Positions 53,559 to 63,890 of a stretch of DNA of 64,000 nt are shown one piece after another (positions within the stretch are counted from its first letter, which is position 1; each line of letters starts with the position of its first letter). Position numbers and translations under genes: made by a program. The DNA comes from Paenibacillus tianmuensis (GTDB lineage Bacteria; Bacillota; Bacilli; Paenibacillales; NBRC-103111). The stretch spans positions 147,735-211,734 of the forward strand of contig NZ_FMTT01000004.1 in the NCBI RefSeq assembly GCF_900100345.1. The letters are read 5' to 3'. The notes under the pieces were generated by a model that saw only the letters and a list, made by a program, of their open reading frames with translations, had not been told where the DNA came from and did not search any database.

Positions 53559-56189
53559 TTATTTTGCCGCGACGAGCTGCTCCACGCTTTGCAGCGCTTC
53601 CTGCAGCTTGGAAGCGTCCTTGCCGCCGGCCTGCGCCATATCCGGACGGCCGCCGCCGCCGCCGCCGCAGCGGGAAGCGACTTCCTTGATCAGCTTGCCG
53701 GCGTGGTAGCCCTTCGACACCAGATCCGGTGTAACGGCCGCAACCAGATTGACCTTGTCCTCTGCAGCAGCTCCGAGTACGATCACGGCCGAGCCAAGCT
53801 TCGTTTTCATCTGATCGACGATATTGCGGAGCGACTCCATATCGCCTGCGCTCACCTGAGCGGCAAGCACCGTTACGCCGTCCACCGTTTTCGCCTGATC
53901 GGTCAACGAACCTGCTTCAATGCCGCTAAGCTTCGCTTTGAGCGATTCGTTCTCGCGCGATACTTCCTTAAGCTGTGCAAACAATCCGTCGATCCGTTTC
54001 GGCACGTCGCCGATATTCGATTTCAGCAGGCTTGCGGCGTCGCGCAGCAGTTGCAGCTGCCCGTCCAAATATTGATAGGCGTTCCGCCCCGTCGTCGCTT
54101 CGATCCGGCGCACGCCAGAGCCGATCCCCGACTCGCTGACGATTTTGAACAAGCCGATCTGGCTCGTGTTCCGTACGTGGCAGCCGCCGCACAGCTCCAG
54201 GCTGTAGCCGCCGACCTGCACGACGCGTACGATATCGCCGTATTTTTCGCCGAAAAGCGCCATAGCGCCCATGGCCTTGGCTTCGGCAATCGGTTTAAGC
54301 GAAATCTCGACTTCGATGCTCTTCCAAATTTGGGCGTTAACCCGCTGCTCGATCTCCTGCAGCTCTTCTGCGGAAATGCTGCCGAAGTGCGAGAAGTCGA
54401 AGCGCAGGCGCTCGGGCGCAACAAGCGATCCGGCTTGGTTCACGTGCTCGCCAAGCACTTCCTTGAGCGCTTTGTGCAGCAGGTGGGTAGCCGTATGATT
54501 TTTAATGATATCTTCGCGCACATCCTGCGTTACCGTTGCCTGGACGGTGTCGCCCTTGCGCAGCACGCCCGCTTCCACGACAACGGTATGCACGTACTGG
54601 CCGTGCGGCGCCTTGCCCACGTCCTCAACCTTGAGCACCGTATCGCCTGCGGTAATATATCCGTGATCGCTGACCTGACCGCCGCTTTCGGCATAGAACG
54701 GAGTTTGGTCCAAAATCACCTGGCACGTCTCGCCCGTTCCGACCAGATCGACGAATTGGTTCTCATGCACGACCGCGATCACTTTAGCAGCAGTTACCAA
54801 ATCAGTATATCCAACAAACTCGCTTTTAACCGTGAGATCCGCCAGCGGACCGCCCTGCACCTTCATGCTGTCGGTCTCTTTGCGGGCCTCGCGGGCACGA
54901 TCGCGCTGCTCCTGCATCGCTTGATCGAAGCCTGCGCGGTCGACCGTCATCCCTTTCTCGGCAGCGAAATCCTCGGTCAGATCGAACGGGAAGCCATACG
55001 TATCGTACAGCTTGAACGCATCCGGGCCGCTGATGACCGTGCTGCCTTCGTTGCGGGCTTTCTCGACCATTTCAGCCAAAATTGCAAGGCCATCGGACAG
55101 CGTCTCGTGGAAGCGCTCCTCCTCGATGCGGATGATCTTCTCGATGAATTCGCGTTTTTCGACCACTTCCGGGTAGTAGACACCCATTACCTCGCCGACA
55201 ATTGGGGTCAGCGTATACAGGAACGACTTGTCCATGCCGAGCACCTTGCCGTAGCGCACTGCGCGGCGGAGCAAACGGCGGATGACGTAGCCGCGGCCCT
55301 CGTTGGACGGAAGCACGCCGTCGCCGACGGAGAAGGCAACGGTACGAATGTGGTCGGCGATTACTTTCAGCGCCACGTCGTACTCTTCGTTTTGCTTGTA
55401 AGTCACGCCGGCAAGCTGGGCCGTCTTTTGAATGATCGGCTGGAACAGATCGGTATCGAAGTTCGAATCGACATCCTGCAGAATAGAAGCGAAGCGCTCC
55501 AAGCCTGCGCCGGTATCGATGTTTTTGTTCGGGAGCGGCGTATAGCTGCCGTCCTTGTTATGGTTAAACTGCGAGAAGACAAGGTTCCATACTTCAAGGA
55601 AGCGCTCGTTCTCTCCCCCCGGCCAGCACTCGGGATCGCTGAGATCGCCGTACTTGTCGCCGCGGTCGTAGAAAATTTCCGTACACGGGCCGCAAGGACC
55701 TTCGCCGATGTCCCAGAAATTTTCCTGCAGCTTATAGATGCGCTCCTCCGGCAGCCCGATCTTTTTAGTCCACAGCTCAAACGCTTCGGTATCCTCAGGA
55801 TATACCGTGACGGACAACCGGTTCGGATCGAAGCCGATCCAATCGGGGCTCGTCAGAAACTCCCAGGCCCACGTGATCGCTTCTTCCTTGAAATATTCGC
55901 CGATGGAGAAGTTGCCGAGCATTTCAAAGAACGTATGGTGACGGCGCGTTTTGCCGACGTTCTCAATATCGTTCGTGCGGATGCACTTCTGCGAGTTCGC
56001 GATCCGCGGATTTTCCGGGACGACACGGCCGTCGAAATACGGCTTCAGGGGCGCCATGCCTGCGTTGATCCACAGCAGCGACGGATCGTTGTGTGGCACA
56101 AGCGGAGCGCTGGGCTCGATCGTGTGCCCCTTGCTCTCAAAAAACTTCAACCATTTTGCGCGAATTTCACTTGCTTTCATTGGGTTCAT
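53559..56189 (-). CDS. alaS: Alanyl-tRNA synthetase
   Basis: A full-length 876-residue class II synthetase. Catalytic motifs [20 protein letters not shown] and the ATP/alanine site around [20 protein letters not shown]. Editing domain with [20 protein letters not shown] and [15 protein letters not shown] (zinc/editing Cys-His). C-Ala domain with the glycine cluster [22 protein letters not shown] precedes the start. Expression is governed by the T-box leader just upstream, which responds to uncharged tRNA-Ala. Confidence 0.98.
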   Translation of the reverse strand: MNPMKASEIRAKWLKFFESKGHTIEPSAPLVPHNDPSLLWINAGMAPLKPYFDGRVVPENPRIANSQKCIRTNDIENVGKTRRHHTFFEMLGNFSIGEYFKEEAITWAWEFLTSPDWIGFDPNRLSVTVYPEDTEAFELWTKKIGLPEERIYKLQENFWDIGEGPCGPCTEIFYDRGDKYGDLSDPECWPGGENERFLEVWNLVFSQFNHNKDGSYTPLPNKNIDTGAGLERFASILQDVDSNFDTDLFQPIIQKTAQLAGVTYKQNEEYDVALKVIADHIRTVAFSVGDGVLPSNEGRGYVIRRLLRRAVRYGKVLGMDKSFLYTLTPIVGEVMGVYYPEVVEKREFIEKIIRIEEERFHETLSDGLAILAEMVEKARNEGSTVISGPDAFKLYDTYGFPFDLTEDFAAEKGMTVDRAGFDQAMQEQRDRAREARKETDSMKVQGGPLADLTVKSEFVGYTDLVTAAKVIAVVHENQFVDLVGTGETCQVILDQTPFYAESGGQVSDHGYITAGDTVLKVEDVGKAPHGQYVHTVVVEAGVLRKGDTVQATVTQDVREDIIKNHTATHLLHKALKEVLGEHVNQAGSLVAPERLRFDFSHFGSISAEELQEIEQRVNAQIWKSIEVEISLKPIAEAKAMGAMALFGEKYGDIVRVVQVGGYSLELCGGCHVRNTSQIGLFKIVSESGIGSGVRRIEATTGRNAYQYLDGQLQLLRDAASLLKSNIGDVPKRIDGLFAQLKEVSRENESLKAKLSGIEAGSLTDQAKTVDGVTVLAAQVSAGDMESLRNIVDQMKTKLGSAVIVLGAAAEDKVNLVAAVTPDLVSKGYHAGKLIKEVASRCGGGGGGRPDMAQAGGKDASKLQEALQSVEQLVAAK

Positions 56190-56204
56190 TTTCCTCCCGA
56201 CACT

Positions 56205-56480
56205 TCATTTTAATACAAAAAAACGCCCCTGAAACAGGGACGATTTGCTCGCGGTACCACCCTGGTTATTGTGCGGCTGCATGGATACGCCTTCACAATC
56301 TCCTCTGTCCGGACGATAACGGGCCCGCCCGGCGGACTTTTTGAATCCGCGCTCCGAAATGAGCGTTCGGTCATCCTTCATTAGAAAGGTTTTCCCAGCT
56401 GGAGCTGCGAGACTGCAAGCAAGCTTGCCGCATGACGCCTCCAAAACCTTCTCTCTGGCTAATGGACTATGACGTACTTA
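56205..56480 (-). promoter_or_regulatory. T-box riboswitch of alaS
   Basis: The minus strand carries the invariant T-box AGGGTGGTACCGCG (plus 56250-56263), which pairs with the tRNA acceptor end. It is followed by a terminator hairpin (GTCCCTG / CAGGGGC around TTT) with seven T residues at about 56217-56242. Stem I occupies the upstream 150-200 bases. A TTGACA at 56506-56511 is the likely -35 element. The specifier codon was not assigned with certainty; alanine is inferred from the downstream gene. Confidence 0.92.
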
Positions 56481-56566
56481 AATTTCATCAACGCTTTCCT
56501 GTGCCTGTCAATAAGCACTATTTATCAAAATTATAGCTTTCGGGCAGCAGACTTGTCAACAAACGT

Positions 56567-56851
56567 CTACTGCTCCCAAGCCATGCGCTGGACAAGCCGG
56601 TGCCTGAACAGGCTGATGACGAAATCCTCGTAGAAATCGTGCCGGACAATCCATTGATACTCGCCGTCTTCATGGGCGTAAAATAAGACGTCCGTGATCA
56701 CGTCGTTATCGTCGAAATCATCGCGAATCCGCTTAACTGCCTTCTCCACACCGGCATCGGGGCGATGGAGCTTCATCCGGAATTCGACATCTTGTCCGTT
56801 CGATTGCTCTTCAATGGTCAGAAGCTCACGGTCGTATTCGTAGTATAGCAT
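56567..56851 (-). CDS. Hypothetical acidic protein, 94 aa
   Basis: A small cytosolic protein of no recognised family. It opens MLYYEYDRELLTIEEQSNG and has a strand-rich centre (DDNDVITDVLFYAHEDGEYQ) and an aromatic C-terminus (WIVRHDFYEDFVISLF). It has a GAAGGAGG-like site and good chromosomal codon bias. It lies between the antiporter gene and the alaS leader, 32 bases after the former's stop in the opposite reading order, so it is likely the first gene upstream of alaS's promoter rather than part of its operon. Confidence 0.65.
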   Translation of the reverse strand: MLYYEYDRELLTIEEQSNGQDVEFRMKLHRPDAGVEKAVKRIRDDFDDNDVITDVLFYAHEDGEYQWIVRHDFYEDFVISLFRHRLVQRMAWEQ

Positions 56852-56883
56852 AGGTGAAGCCTCCTTCGGTTAACCAACTGCTG

Positions 56884-58164
56884 TTACATCAAATATCTCA
56901 CATACACATATACATTTGCAACAGCTATCGAGAGCAGCATGAGCGGAAAGGCGATCACGAAAAATTTCATGAACGAAATCGGATGCCCTTCCCTTGCCGC
57001 CATACCGGCTACGATCAGATTCGCGCTCGCGCCGATCAGTGTGCCGTTCCCTCCGAGACAAGCCCCGAGCGCAAGACTCCACCAAAGCGGCTCCAGGTTG
57101 CTGACCCCCATCGTACCCATTTCCTGAATCATCGGAATCATCGTCGCCACGAACGGGATGTTATCTAAAAACGCCGAAGCGATTCCGCTGAGCCAGAGGA
57201 TTAGAACCGCCGATTTCGTCACATCGCCACCCGTTACGCCGACCGCGTAGTTTGCCAACGCGGCGATCACGCCGGTTTCAATCAAGCCCGAGACAAGCAC
57301 GAACAATCCGACGAAGAAGAAGATCGTCGTCCACTCGACCCGCTGAAACGCCTCTTCCAGAAAGTGTTCGCCGGTCAACAGCAGAAGCAGGAATGCGCCG
57401 GCGAGCGCCACGGTCGCCGACTCCAAATGGACGAGCTGGTGAACGAAGAAGCCGATCAAGGTCAATCCAAGCACCACAAGACATTTTTTCAATAGCACTG
57501 GATCGCGGATTTCCGCTTTTTCGTTCATTTTCATAAGTCCCAGCCGCAGCTCTTCCGTCGTGCGAATCTGTTTGCGGTAAAACAGCACGAAGAAAGGTAT
57601 GGTGATCACGAGGATAATCGCCGCGATCGGCGCCAAATTGCTGATGAAGGCCATGAAAGTCAGTTCTTTCACCGCGCTGCCGATCATGATGTTCGGCGGA
57701 TCGCCGATCAGCGTCGCCGTGCCGCCGATATTGCAGGCGAGAATTTGCGACATCAGAAAAGGAACCGGATTCACTTGCAGCTGCCGTGTAATGCTGAAGG
57801 TTACCGGCACCATCAGCAGCACAGTCGTCACGTTATCCAGAAACGCCGAGCCGATCGCCGTTACCAGCGATAGCACGACCATGATCCGGACCGGGTGACC
57901 GCCCGCCTTTTTGGCCGACCAGACTGCAATATATTTGAATAGTCCCGTTTCCGCGGTGATACCGACGATAATCATCATACCCACCAGCAGGCCGAGCGTG
58001 TTGAAGTCGATATGATGGATTGCCGTTTCCTGACTGACGATACCCAGAACGACCATCAAAATGCCGCCGATCATGGCAACGATCGTCCGGTGAATTTTTT
58101 CCGAAACGATAAAACCGTAGGCTACCGCGAACAATCCGATAGCGATAAGAGCTTGTTGATCCAT
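56884..58164 (-). CDS. ArsB/NhaD-superfamily ion transporter
   Basis: A 426-residue membrane protein with about 11-12 helices, of the ArsB/NhaD (ion transporter) superfamily that includes arsenite pumps and Na+/H+ antiporters. Family blocks: LGLLVGMMIIVGITAETGLF, VTAIGSAFLDNVTTVLLMVP, NIGGTATLIGDPPNIMIGSA and the second repeat SGIASAFLDNIPFVATMIPM. The paired SAFLDN motifs are the inverted-repeat signature. The start at 58164 follows GAGAGG. No arsR or arsC is nearby, which argues against an arsenite role. Substrate undecided. Confidence 0.88.
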   Translation of the reverse strand: MDQQALIAIGLFAVAYGFIVSEKIHRTIVAMIGGILMVVLGIVSQETAIHHIDFNTLGLLVGMMIIVGITAETGLFKYIAVWSAKKAGGHPVRIMVVLSLVTAIGSAFLDNVTTVLLMVPVTFSITRQLQVNPVPFLMSQILACNIGGTATLIGDPPNIMIGSAVKELTFMAFISNLAPIAAIILVITIPFFVLFYRKQIRTTEELRLGLMKMNEKAEIRDPVLLKKCLVVLGLTLIGFFVHQLVHLESATVALAGAFLLLLLTGEHFLEEAFQRVEWTTIFFFVGLFVLVSGLIETGVIAALANYAVGVTGGDVTKSAVLILWLSGIASAFLDNIPFVATMIPMIQEMGTMGVSNLEPLWWSLALGACLGGNGTLIGASANLIVAGMAAREGHPISFMKFFVIAFPLMLLSIAVANVYVYVRYLM

Positions 58165-58232
58165 AATGAAATCCTCTCTCCGATGCAATTTTAATGGTGC
58201 CGTCAGCTCGCGCCGCTCTTCCGCATAACCCT

Positions 58233-58267
58233 AAAAAAAGCAAAAAGAAGCCCTTGGTGACAGGCTC
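58233..58267 (-). terminator. Terminator-like hairpin upstream of the transporter
   Basis: Minus strand: GAGCCTGTCACCAAGGGCTTC followed by TTTTTGCTTTTTTT. It could end the AI-2E permease transcript or act as an attenuator in the transporter's leader. The stem is short, but the T runs are strong. Confidence 0.55.
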
Positions 58268-58429
58268 CTCCGAAAATCAACGCGATTATGTACTTGTCTT
58301 GTGCAACTAGCAGGCATCCGGTCAACGGCGGGAGATCGAAGATGCGTTCCCCTGCCGCTGCCAACTTATATATACGCACAAGGTAGTCGCTTGGTTTCGC
58401 CCGATAAAAATTTTTTTTCTAAAATATAA

Positions 58430-59500
58430 TCATGTCGTCTTCCGGTGAATGTAATACATAAACACATGCTGCAGAATTACTTTCATGACCGCAAAAAACG
58501 GAACCGCCAGTATGAGTCCCGTGATTCCGGCAATCTCCCCGCCCACAAGCAGCGCGAAAATGATCACAAGCGGATGCATATTGAGTGACCGGCCGACTAC
58601 TTGAGGCGAGATTACATTGCCTTCCAGTATTTGACACGACGTGTTGATGAGTCCGACAAACAGCACCATCTTCCAGGAAATCGTGGACGCCACGATCAGC
58701 GCCGGTGCCGCTCCGAGAAATGGACCGAGGTAAGGGATAATATTGAACACCGCAACGACGCTGGCCAGCAGCAGCGCGTACGGCATGCCGATCAGCCAAT
58801 ACCCGATGTAGGCGAGGAGCCCAACGATCATGCATACGGTAAACTGGCCGCGGATATAGTTGCCGAGCGCCATATCGATATCCATCAGCAAGGACACGAT
58901 TTCCTTGCGATGCGTTTTCGGTACGATAGCCAGCGTCGATTTTTCGATCAGTTGAAAATCTTTCAGGATATAGAAGGCGACAAACGGAATGATGAAGAGA
59001 AGAAAGACCGTATTGATGGTGCTGCCGATCCCGTTAATGTATTCCGCAATCGCAAGCGAGATTCCGTTCTCCAGCTTCGAAAGCGACTGCTGTATGCCCA
59101 TCCGTACGCTGTCCGGGAGAAAGTTGAGTCCGTTTAAGCCGTTTACAACGCTTTGCGCCTTAAAGGCGACATCCGGCATCTTATCGTTCAATTCCGCGAG
59201 CTGCCGCACGAACATCGGAATGAGGTTCATCAACACGACGGTCGCCGAAGTAATGAAAACCGCATAAATGAGCAGCACGGCCATCGTTCGCGGCACTTTG
59301 CGGGCACCGAGCAGTGTCACCACCGGATTCAGCACGTAAGAAACGATCAGCGCGATCACGAACGGAGTCAAAATTTTTTTCAAAAAATCAAACAAACCCG
59401 CAATCATCGGACGGAGCTGCAGCAGCATGTACAAAATGATCAAACCGAGCAGCGTATAAATCATGCCGACGAGCAGCCTTTGTTTCGGGAACCGGTCCAT
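58430..59500 (-). CDS. AI-2E family transporter (YrrI-like)
   Basis: A 356-residue membrane protein with about eight helices: YTLLGLIILYMLLQLRPMIA near the start and GLILAVPFFAVMKVILQHVF at the end. AI-2E family members include possible autoinducer exporters and Na+/H+ antiporters. The motif region FNIIPYLGPFLGAAPALI is characteristic. The start is at 59500, because AAGGGGGGCG precedes that ATG; the longer frame to 59620 is unsupported. B. subtilis yrrI likewise precedes alaS. Confidence 0.88.
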   Translation of the reverse strand: MDRFPKQRLLVGMIYTLLGLIILYMLLQLRPMIAGLFDFLKKILTPFVIALIVSYVLNPVVTLLGARKVPRTMAVLLIYAVFITSATVVLMNLIPMFVRQLAELNDKMPDVAFKAQSVVNGLNGLNFLPDSVRMGIQQSLSKLENGISLAIAEYINGIGSTINTVFLLFIIPFVAFYILKDFQLIEKSTLAIVPKTHRKEIVSLLMDIDMALGNYIRGQFTVCMIVGLLAYIGYWLIGMPYALLLASVVAVFNIIPYLGPFLGAAPALIVASTISWKMVLFVGLINTSCQILEGNVISPQVVGRSLNMHPLVIIFALLVGGEIAGITGLILAVPFFAVMKVILQHVFMYYIHRKTT

Positions 59501-59588
59501 AACGCCCCCCTTTACCTCGATCTGACTTCTGACAAAGAGCTTGCCTTTTACAGTATATGTACAAGTCCGGGCTCTTAACCCAGCGAAC

Positions 59589-59639
59589 AAAAAAACCGCG
59601 TTCCCAAGACGCCTGTTCAAGGCATCCGGAAAAGCGGCT
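59589..59639 (-). terminator. Terminator of the zinc-ribbon/PRC genes
   Basis: Minus strand: CCGCTTTTCC pairs with GGGAACGCGG, with an inner GCCT/AGGC hairpin, followed by TTTTTTTG. Confidence 0.78.
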
Positions 59640-59662
59640 TGACTACTATACGATCATACTCG

Positions 59663-59860
59663 TCAGTTGGCATGAAGCTCGGGCATTTCCTCTTCAAAAA
59701 ACAAATCGTCGAGCGAGCTAAGCGTGCCGTCTTCCTCCACTTGGAATACGGACATTTTTTCCCCGTTCACCGTCAGTTCGATAAAACAGCCCCAACAGTA
59801 AAACTGATGGGAGCCGATCTTTCCAATATCCTTGGAATTGCAATTTGGACAACGTAACAT
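59663..59860 (-). CDS. Small zinc-ribbon protein, 65 aa
   Basis: Opens MLRCPNCNSKDIGKIGSHQF, then YCWGCFIELTV: two CxxC pairs about 20 residues apart form a zinc ribbon. The remainder is acidic (EEDGTLSSLDDLFFEEEMPE). The start is at 59860 behind GGGTGATACC; a frame from 59929 would overlap the PRC gene. Function is unknown; such proteins sit next to yrrD-like genes in Bacilli. Gene end and terminator are 24 bases apart. Confidence 0.7.
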   Translation of the reverse strand: MLRCPNCNSKDIGKIGSHQFYCWGCFIELTVNGEKMSVFQVEEDGTLSSLDDLFFEEEMPELHAN

Positions 59861-59870
59861 CGGTATCACC

Positions 59871-60392
59871 CTATTCTTCTTTTGGTCCGAAGATTTCTTG
59901 AAGCGCTTCGCTGGCGTGAACGGGAACAATTAAGGCGTCGTCGCCGACCTTGACCGCATCCGGCATCGGAAGCCATCTGCGCCCTTCCGTTAGATCCGAG
60001 ATGAAACCTTCGGTCAATTCATAACCTATTACCTTTATGCCCCCATCCGCATCCAAATAAACATCCTCGATCACCCCGAGCTGTTGCCCGTTGACGGTAA
60101 TGACCGGGAGTCCCTTCAGCTTGCGTTCGCCAAACAGCAGCGCCCTGCAAACGGAGCTTGGATTCAGCGGGCGGACGGCTTGTTCTGCGGCAATCGTAAC
60201 AGCGTCGTCACCCATCGCTATCACGTCTTTTCGCACGATACACGTGGCTTCTGAAAACCAATGCCCTGCTTCGAGCAGCACCGACTCGACCTCCCAGCCT
60301 TCGTTCAGCAACAGGTCTTTGGCGCTGCCCACTTGTTTCCCTGTCTCTACGCAAATGACCGGCAATCCGATAACATCGCGCGCTTTTTTCAA
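59871..60392 (-). CDS. PRC-barrel domain protein (YrrD-like)
   Basis: A 173-residue protein with two PRC-barrel units: residues 1-75 (KKARDVIGLPVICVETGKQV, GSAKDLLLNEG) and 90-165 (KLKGLPVITVNGQQLGVIED, then YLDADGGIKVIGYELTEGFI). PRC barrels bind proteins or RNA, as in RimM. The position between the cysteine desulfurase and alaS region matches B. subtilis yrrD. It starts 35 bases after the desulfurase stop and is co-directional with it. Confidence 0.85.
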   Translation of the reverse strand: MKKARDVIGLPVICVETGKQVGSAKDLLLNEGWEVESVLLEAGHWFSEATCIVRKDVIAMGDDAVTIAAEQAVRPLNPSSVCRALLFGERKLKGLPVITVNGQQLGVIEDVYLDADGGIKVIGYELTEGFISDLTEGRRWLPMPDAVKVGDDALIVPVHASEALQEIFGPKEE

Positions 60393-60427
60393 CGAGCTTC
60401 TCTCCCAGCCGGCAAATCGGAATTTGC

Positions 60428-61591
60428 CTATCCTTTAGTACGTAAGCGGCTGATAATGGTTTCAACGGCCGTGGCGGCAGCAGCCATTTGCCCGGAGTCG
60501 TTGCCCGGTCCGAAACTGAATCGGATGGCCGATTGCGTCACCTCATCCGGCAGCCTCATTGCCTTAAGCACATGAGAGATTTCCAAGGAGCCGGACGTAC
60601 AAGCCGAGCCGCTTGAAGCCATCACTCCCGCAAGATCCAAATTCATCAGCATCGTCTCGGTGGAAATGCCGGGGAAGCTGACATTCAAAATGTGCGGAAG
60701 CTTCTCTGTAGGATGACCGTTGACGACAAACTGCCCGGGGGCCAGACGCCGTTCCAATTCAGTGACCATTTCTTGACGTAGTTTTTCCATCTTTTGTTGC
60801 ACTTCATACCTATTCCGGTCAAAAATTTCTACGGCTTTTGCAAAGCCTGCGATGCCTGCCGTATTTTCCGTCGCCGGACGGCGTTTTCTTTCTTGAGCGC
60901 CGCCGTAGAGCAGCGGTGTGACGCGAGTGTTTTTGGCTATATATAACGCGCCGACCCCTTTGGGACCGTTCAATTTATGCGCGGAAAAACTCATCAAATC
61001 TACCGGCAGCTCACGCAGATTGATAGGCACGTGAGCCAACGCTTGAACGGCGTCGACATGAAAACAAATGCCGCGCTCCCTGGCAAGGCGTCCGATCGCT
61101 TCGACCGGCTGGAGCGTACCGACTTCGTTGTTGCCGTACATGACGCTGATCAGGATCGTATCCGGCCGAATGGCCGCTTCCACATCGTTCGGCCAAACTT
61201 GGCCGAATCGGTCCACAGGCACATAAGTCACTTCGTATCCAAGCTGTTCCAATCGTTCGCAAGCATGAAGAACGGCATGATGTTCGATCTGTGTCGTTAT
61301 GATATGACGGCCGCGTTCCCGGTACGCCTCAGCCGCACCGAACAGCGCCATATTGTCGCTTTCCGTTCCGCTCCCTGTGAAAACGAGCTCGGACGGCGCG
61401 CAGCCGACAAAAGCGGAGATCCGGTCCCGGGCGGCGCTAAGCGCCATTCTGGCTTCCCGACCGGCTTGATGCGTGCTTGAGGGGTTCCCGTACGCCCCGG
61501 TCCAATAAGGAAGCATCGTTTCCACGACTTCGGGAAGTACGGGCGTTGTGGCGGCGTGATCTAAATAAATGAGCTCCAAAGCTTTCACCAC
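60428..61591 (-). CDS. Cysteine desulfurase (YrvO/IscS-like)
   Basis: A 387-residue PLP-dependent enzyme that frees sulfur from cysteine. Opening IYLDHAATTPVLPEVVETML, PLP lysine in SFSAHKLNGPKGVGALYIAK, HHAVLHACE histidine, and active-site cysteine in ASSGSACTSGSLEISHVL. In B. subtilis YrvO hands sulfur directly to MnmA for 2-thiouridine in tRNA. Here it follows cymR on the minus strand, 26 bases away, whereas mnmA is divergent. The start may be the GTG (VKALEL) or a TTG four codons later. Confidence 0.9.
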   Translation of the reverse strand: MVKALELIYLDHAATTPVLPEVVETMLPYWTGAYGNPSSTHQAGREARMALSAARDRISAFVGCAPSELVFTGSGTESDNMALFGAAEAYRERGRHIITTQIEHHAVLHACERLEQLGYEVTYVPVDRFGQVWPNDVEAAIRPDTILISVMYGNNEVGTLQPVEAIGRLARERGICFHVDAVQALAHVPINLRELPVDLMSFSAHKLNGPKGVGALYIAKNTRVTPLLYGGAQERKRRPATENTAGIAGFAKAVEIFDRNRYEVQQKMEKLRQEMVTELERRLAPGQFVVNGHPTEKLPHILNVSFPGISTETMLMNLDLAGVMASSGSACTSGSLEISHVLKAMRLPDEVTQSAIRFSFGPGNDSGQMAAAATAVETIISRLRTKG

Positions 61592-61617
61592 ATCTGTTAG
61601 GAGGATTTCAAAGCGGT

Positions 61618-62040
61618 CTAAATGTAAAACATGTAGCTGTCATTCTGACTTCCTTCGTCTTTGTAAGAAATCAAATCGTGCAGCGTCGTCGAATCAAGCA
61701 CCTGCGCAATTCCGTCACGGATCCGAATCCAGAGCTGGCGTTTAGCCAGATCGTCTTCTTCCGTGAAGTCCACCGGGCTGATCGGACCTTCCAGCACCCG
61801 AATCACATCGCCGGAGGAAATGTCTTCGGGCGATTTGGACAAAATATATCCGCCGTATGCGCCGCGGATGCTTTTAACGAGACCTGCGTTACGCAGCGGA
61901 GCAACCAATTGCTCCAAATAATGCTCGGAAAGCTGATGTTTTTCTGCGATGCTTTTCAGTGAGGTGGGGCCTTCTCCGAACTTCGTCGCGAGCTCCATCA
62001 TGATCGTGAGTCCGTAGCGGCCTTTGGTGGAAATCTTCAA
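61618..62040 (-). CDS. cymR: Rrf2-family cysteine metabolism repressor
   Basis: A 140-residue regulator. It opens MKISTKGRYGLTIMMELATK, and the winged helix is LKSIAEKHQLSEHYLEQLVA, with wing GLVKSIRGAYGGYILSKSPE. It has no cysteine, unlike IscR, so it is of the CymR type, which acts with CysK to sense cysteine in Bacillus. The first gene of the cymR-desulfurase pair. The 180-base gap to mnmA must hold two divergent promoters. Confidence 0.9.
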   Translation of the reverse strand: MKISTKGRYGLTIMMELATKFGEGPTSLKSIAEKHQLSEHYLEQLVAPLRNAGLVKSIRGAYGGYILSKSPEDISSGDVIRVLEGPISPVDFTEEDDLAKRQLWIRIRDGIAQVLDSTTLHDLISYKDEGSQNDSYMFYI

Positions 62041-62142
62041 CTTGTAGCACCTCGTTTACATTTCATACATTTTTATATCGATACTATGGTAACATAAAAC
62101 CTTGTAATTTGGGAGAAAAACCGTGGCATATTCATGAAAAAT

Positions 62143-63305
<1,163 letters not shown>

Positions 63306-63326
63306 TCTGCATATATGTGTAACAAA

Positions 63327-63367
63327 AGGGAGCTTTCCGGTGTAAACCGGGGCTCCCTCTTTATTTA
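63327..63367 (+). terminator. Terminator of mnmA
   Basis: AGGGAGC pairs with GCTCCCT, with an inner CCGG/CCGG stem around TGTAAA, followed by CTTTATTT. Confidence 0.88.
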
Positions 63368-63375
63368 TGCCAGCT

Positions 63376-63591
63376 TTATTTTTTCAAGGCTTGATCCAGC
63401 TTGAATTGTCCGATTTTATTCAACTCAACCAGCGCGTGGTCCAATTCAAGCTTTCCTTCGATCACACCGGTCATGGATTGTTGGACCTGCTCGTAAAACT
63501 CGGTTGAAAATTCATAGAGGACGGCAGGCGTATAAGCGTCTTGAGGGGACAGTTTATAAAATGCTTCAATGTTACTATCCTTCTTTTGCAT
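63376..63591 (-). CDS. Hypothetical protein, 71 aa
   Basis: A small helical protein starting MQKKDSNIEAFYKLSPQDAY, behind CAGGATAG. The middle reads VLYEFSTEFYEQVQQSMTGV and the end VELNKIGQFKLDQALKK. Alternative ATGs at 63624 and 63621 extend it by 11 residues but have no binding site. Not recognised; no membrane or catalytic feature. It converges on mnmA. Confidence 0.55.
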   Translation of the reverse strand: MQKKDSNIEAFYKLSPQDAYTPAVLYEFSTEFYEQVQQSMTGVIEGKLELDHALVELNKIGQFKLDQALKK

Positions 63592-63753
63592 GCTGTCTAT
63601 CCTGAAATAACTGTATTTCATCATCTGATGGTGCCGCGTAGTGGCATGGGTGTCTATTTAAAAATCAGCTGCTTCAATTCATTGGGACTTCCAAAATCAG
63701 AAATACATTTCCATTCTAACATGTTATTGGGGGAATTGGATTCAAAAAAAATT

Positions 63754-63783
63754 AAAAAGCCCGCTGAATTTGTTCAGCAGGCT
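63754..63783 (-). terminator. Strong terminator on the minus strand
   Basis: AGCCTGCTGAA pairs with TTCAGCGGGCT around ACAAA (minus strand), followed by TTTTTAATTTTTTT. It contains the stop codon of the small ORF at 63774, and hence is that gene's own terminator. Confidence 0.88.
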
Positions 63784-63890
63784 CTCATAGCAAGCAGTGG
63801 ATAAACACCGTGAATAGCATGAAAAAACACGACGAGCCCGGCAAACAGACCGATGCTGCCGCGGACGACTTTGGCCGTCGTATTCTCCAA
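63774..63890 (-). CDS. Small membrane protein or truncated remnant, 38 aa
   Basis: Starts at a TTG seven bases behind GGGAG: MENTTAKVVRGSIGLFAGLV, then VFFHAIHGVYPLLAM. One or two hydrophobic segments give it a DUF2892-like feel, but it is too short to assign. The stop falls inside the terminator stem, so it is a real 3' end. The frame is open upstream to the window edge through the IS-like end, so it may be the rest of a gene cut by that element. Confidence 0.45.
   Translation of the reverse strand: MENTTAKVVRGSIGLFAGLVVFFHAIHGVYPLLAMRAC

Noticed and set aside
53544..56213. 889-codon plus-strand open frame
   Set aside because: Exactly opposite alaS in the codon-aligned antisense frame; no binding site and no known domain.
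56884..58164. Arsenite efflux pump ArsB
   Set aside because: The superfamily fold fits, but no arsR, arsC or arsD accompanies it, so a specific arsenic role is not supported.
58189..58429. Possible sodium or other riboswitch before the ArsB/NhaD gene
   Set aside because: Only a short terminator-like hairpin is visible; no conserved aptamer sequence was recognised.
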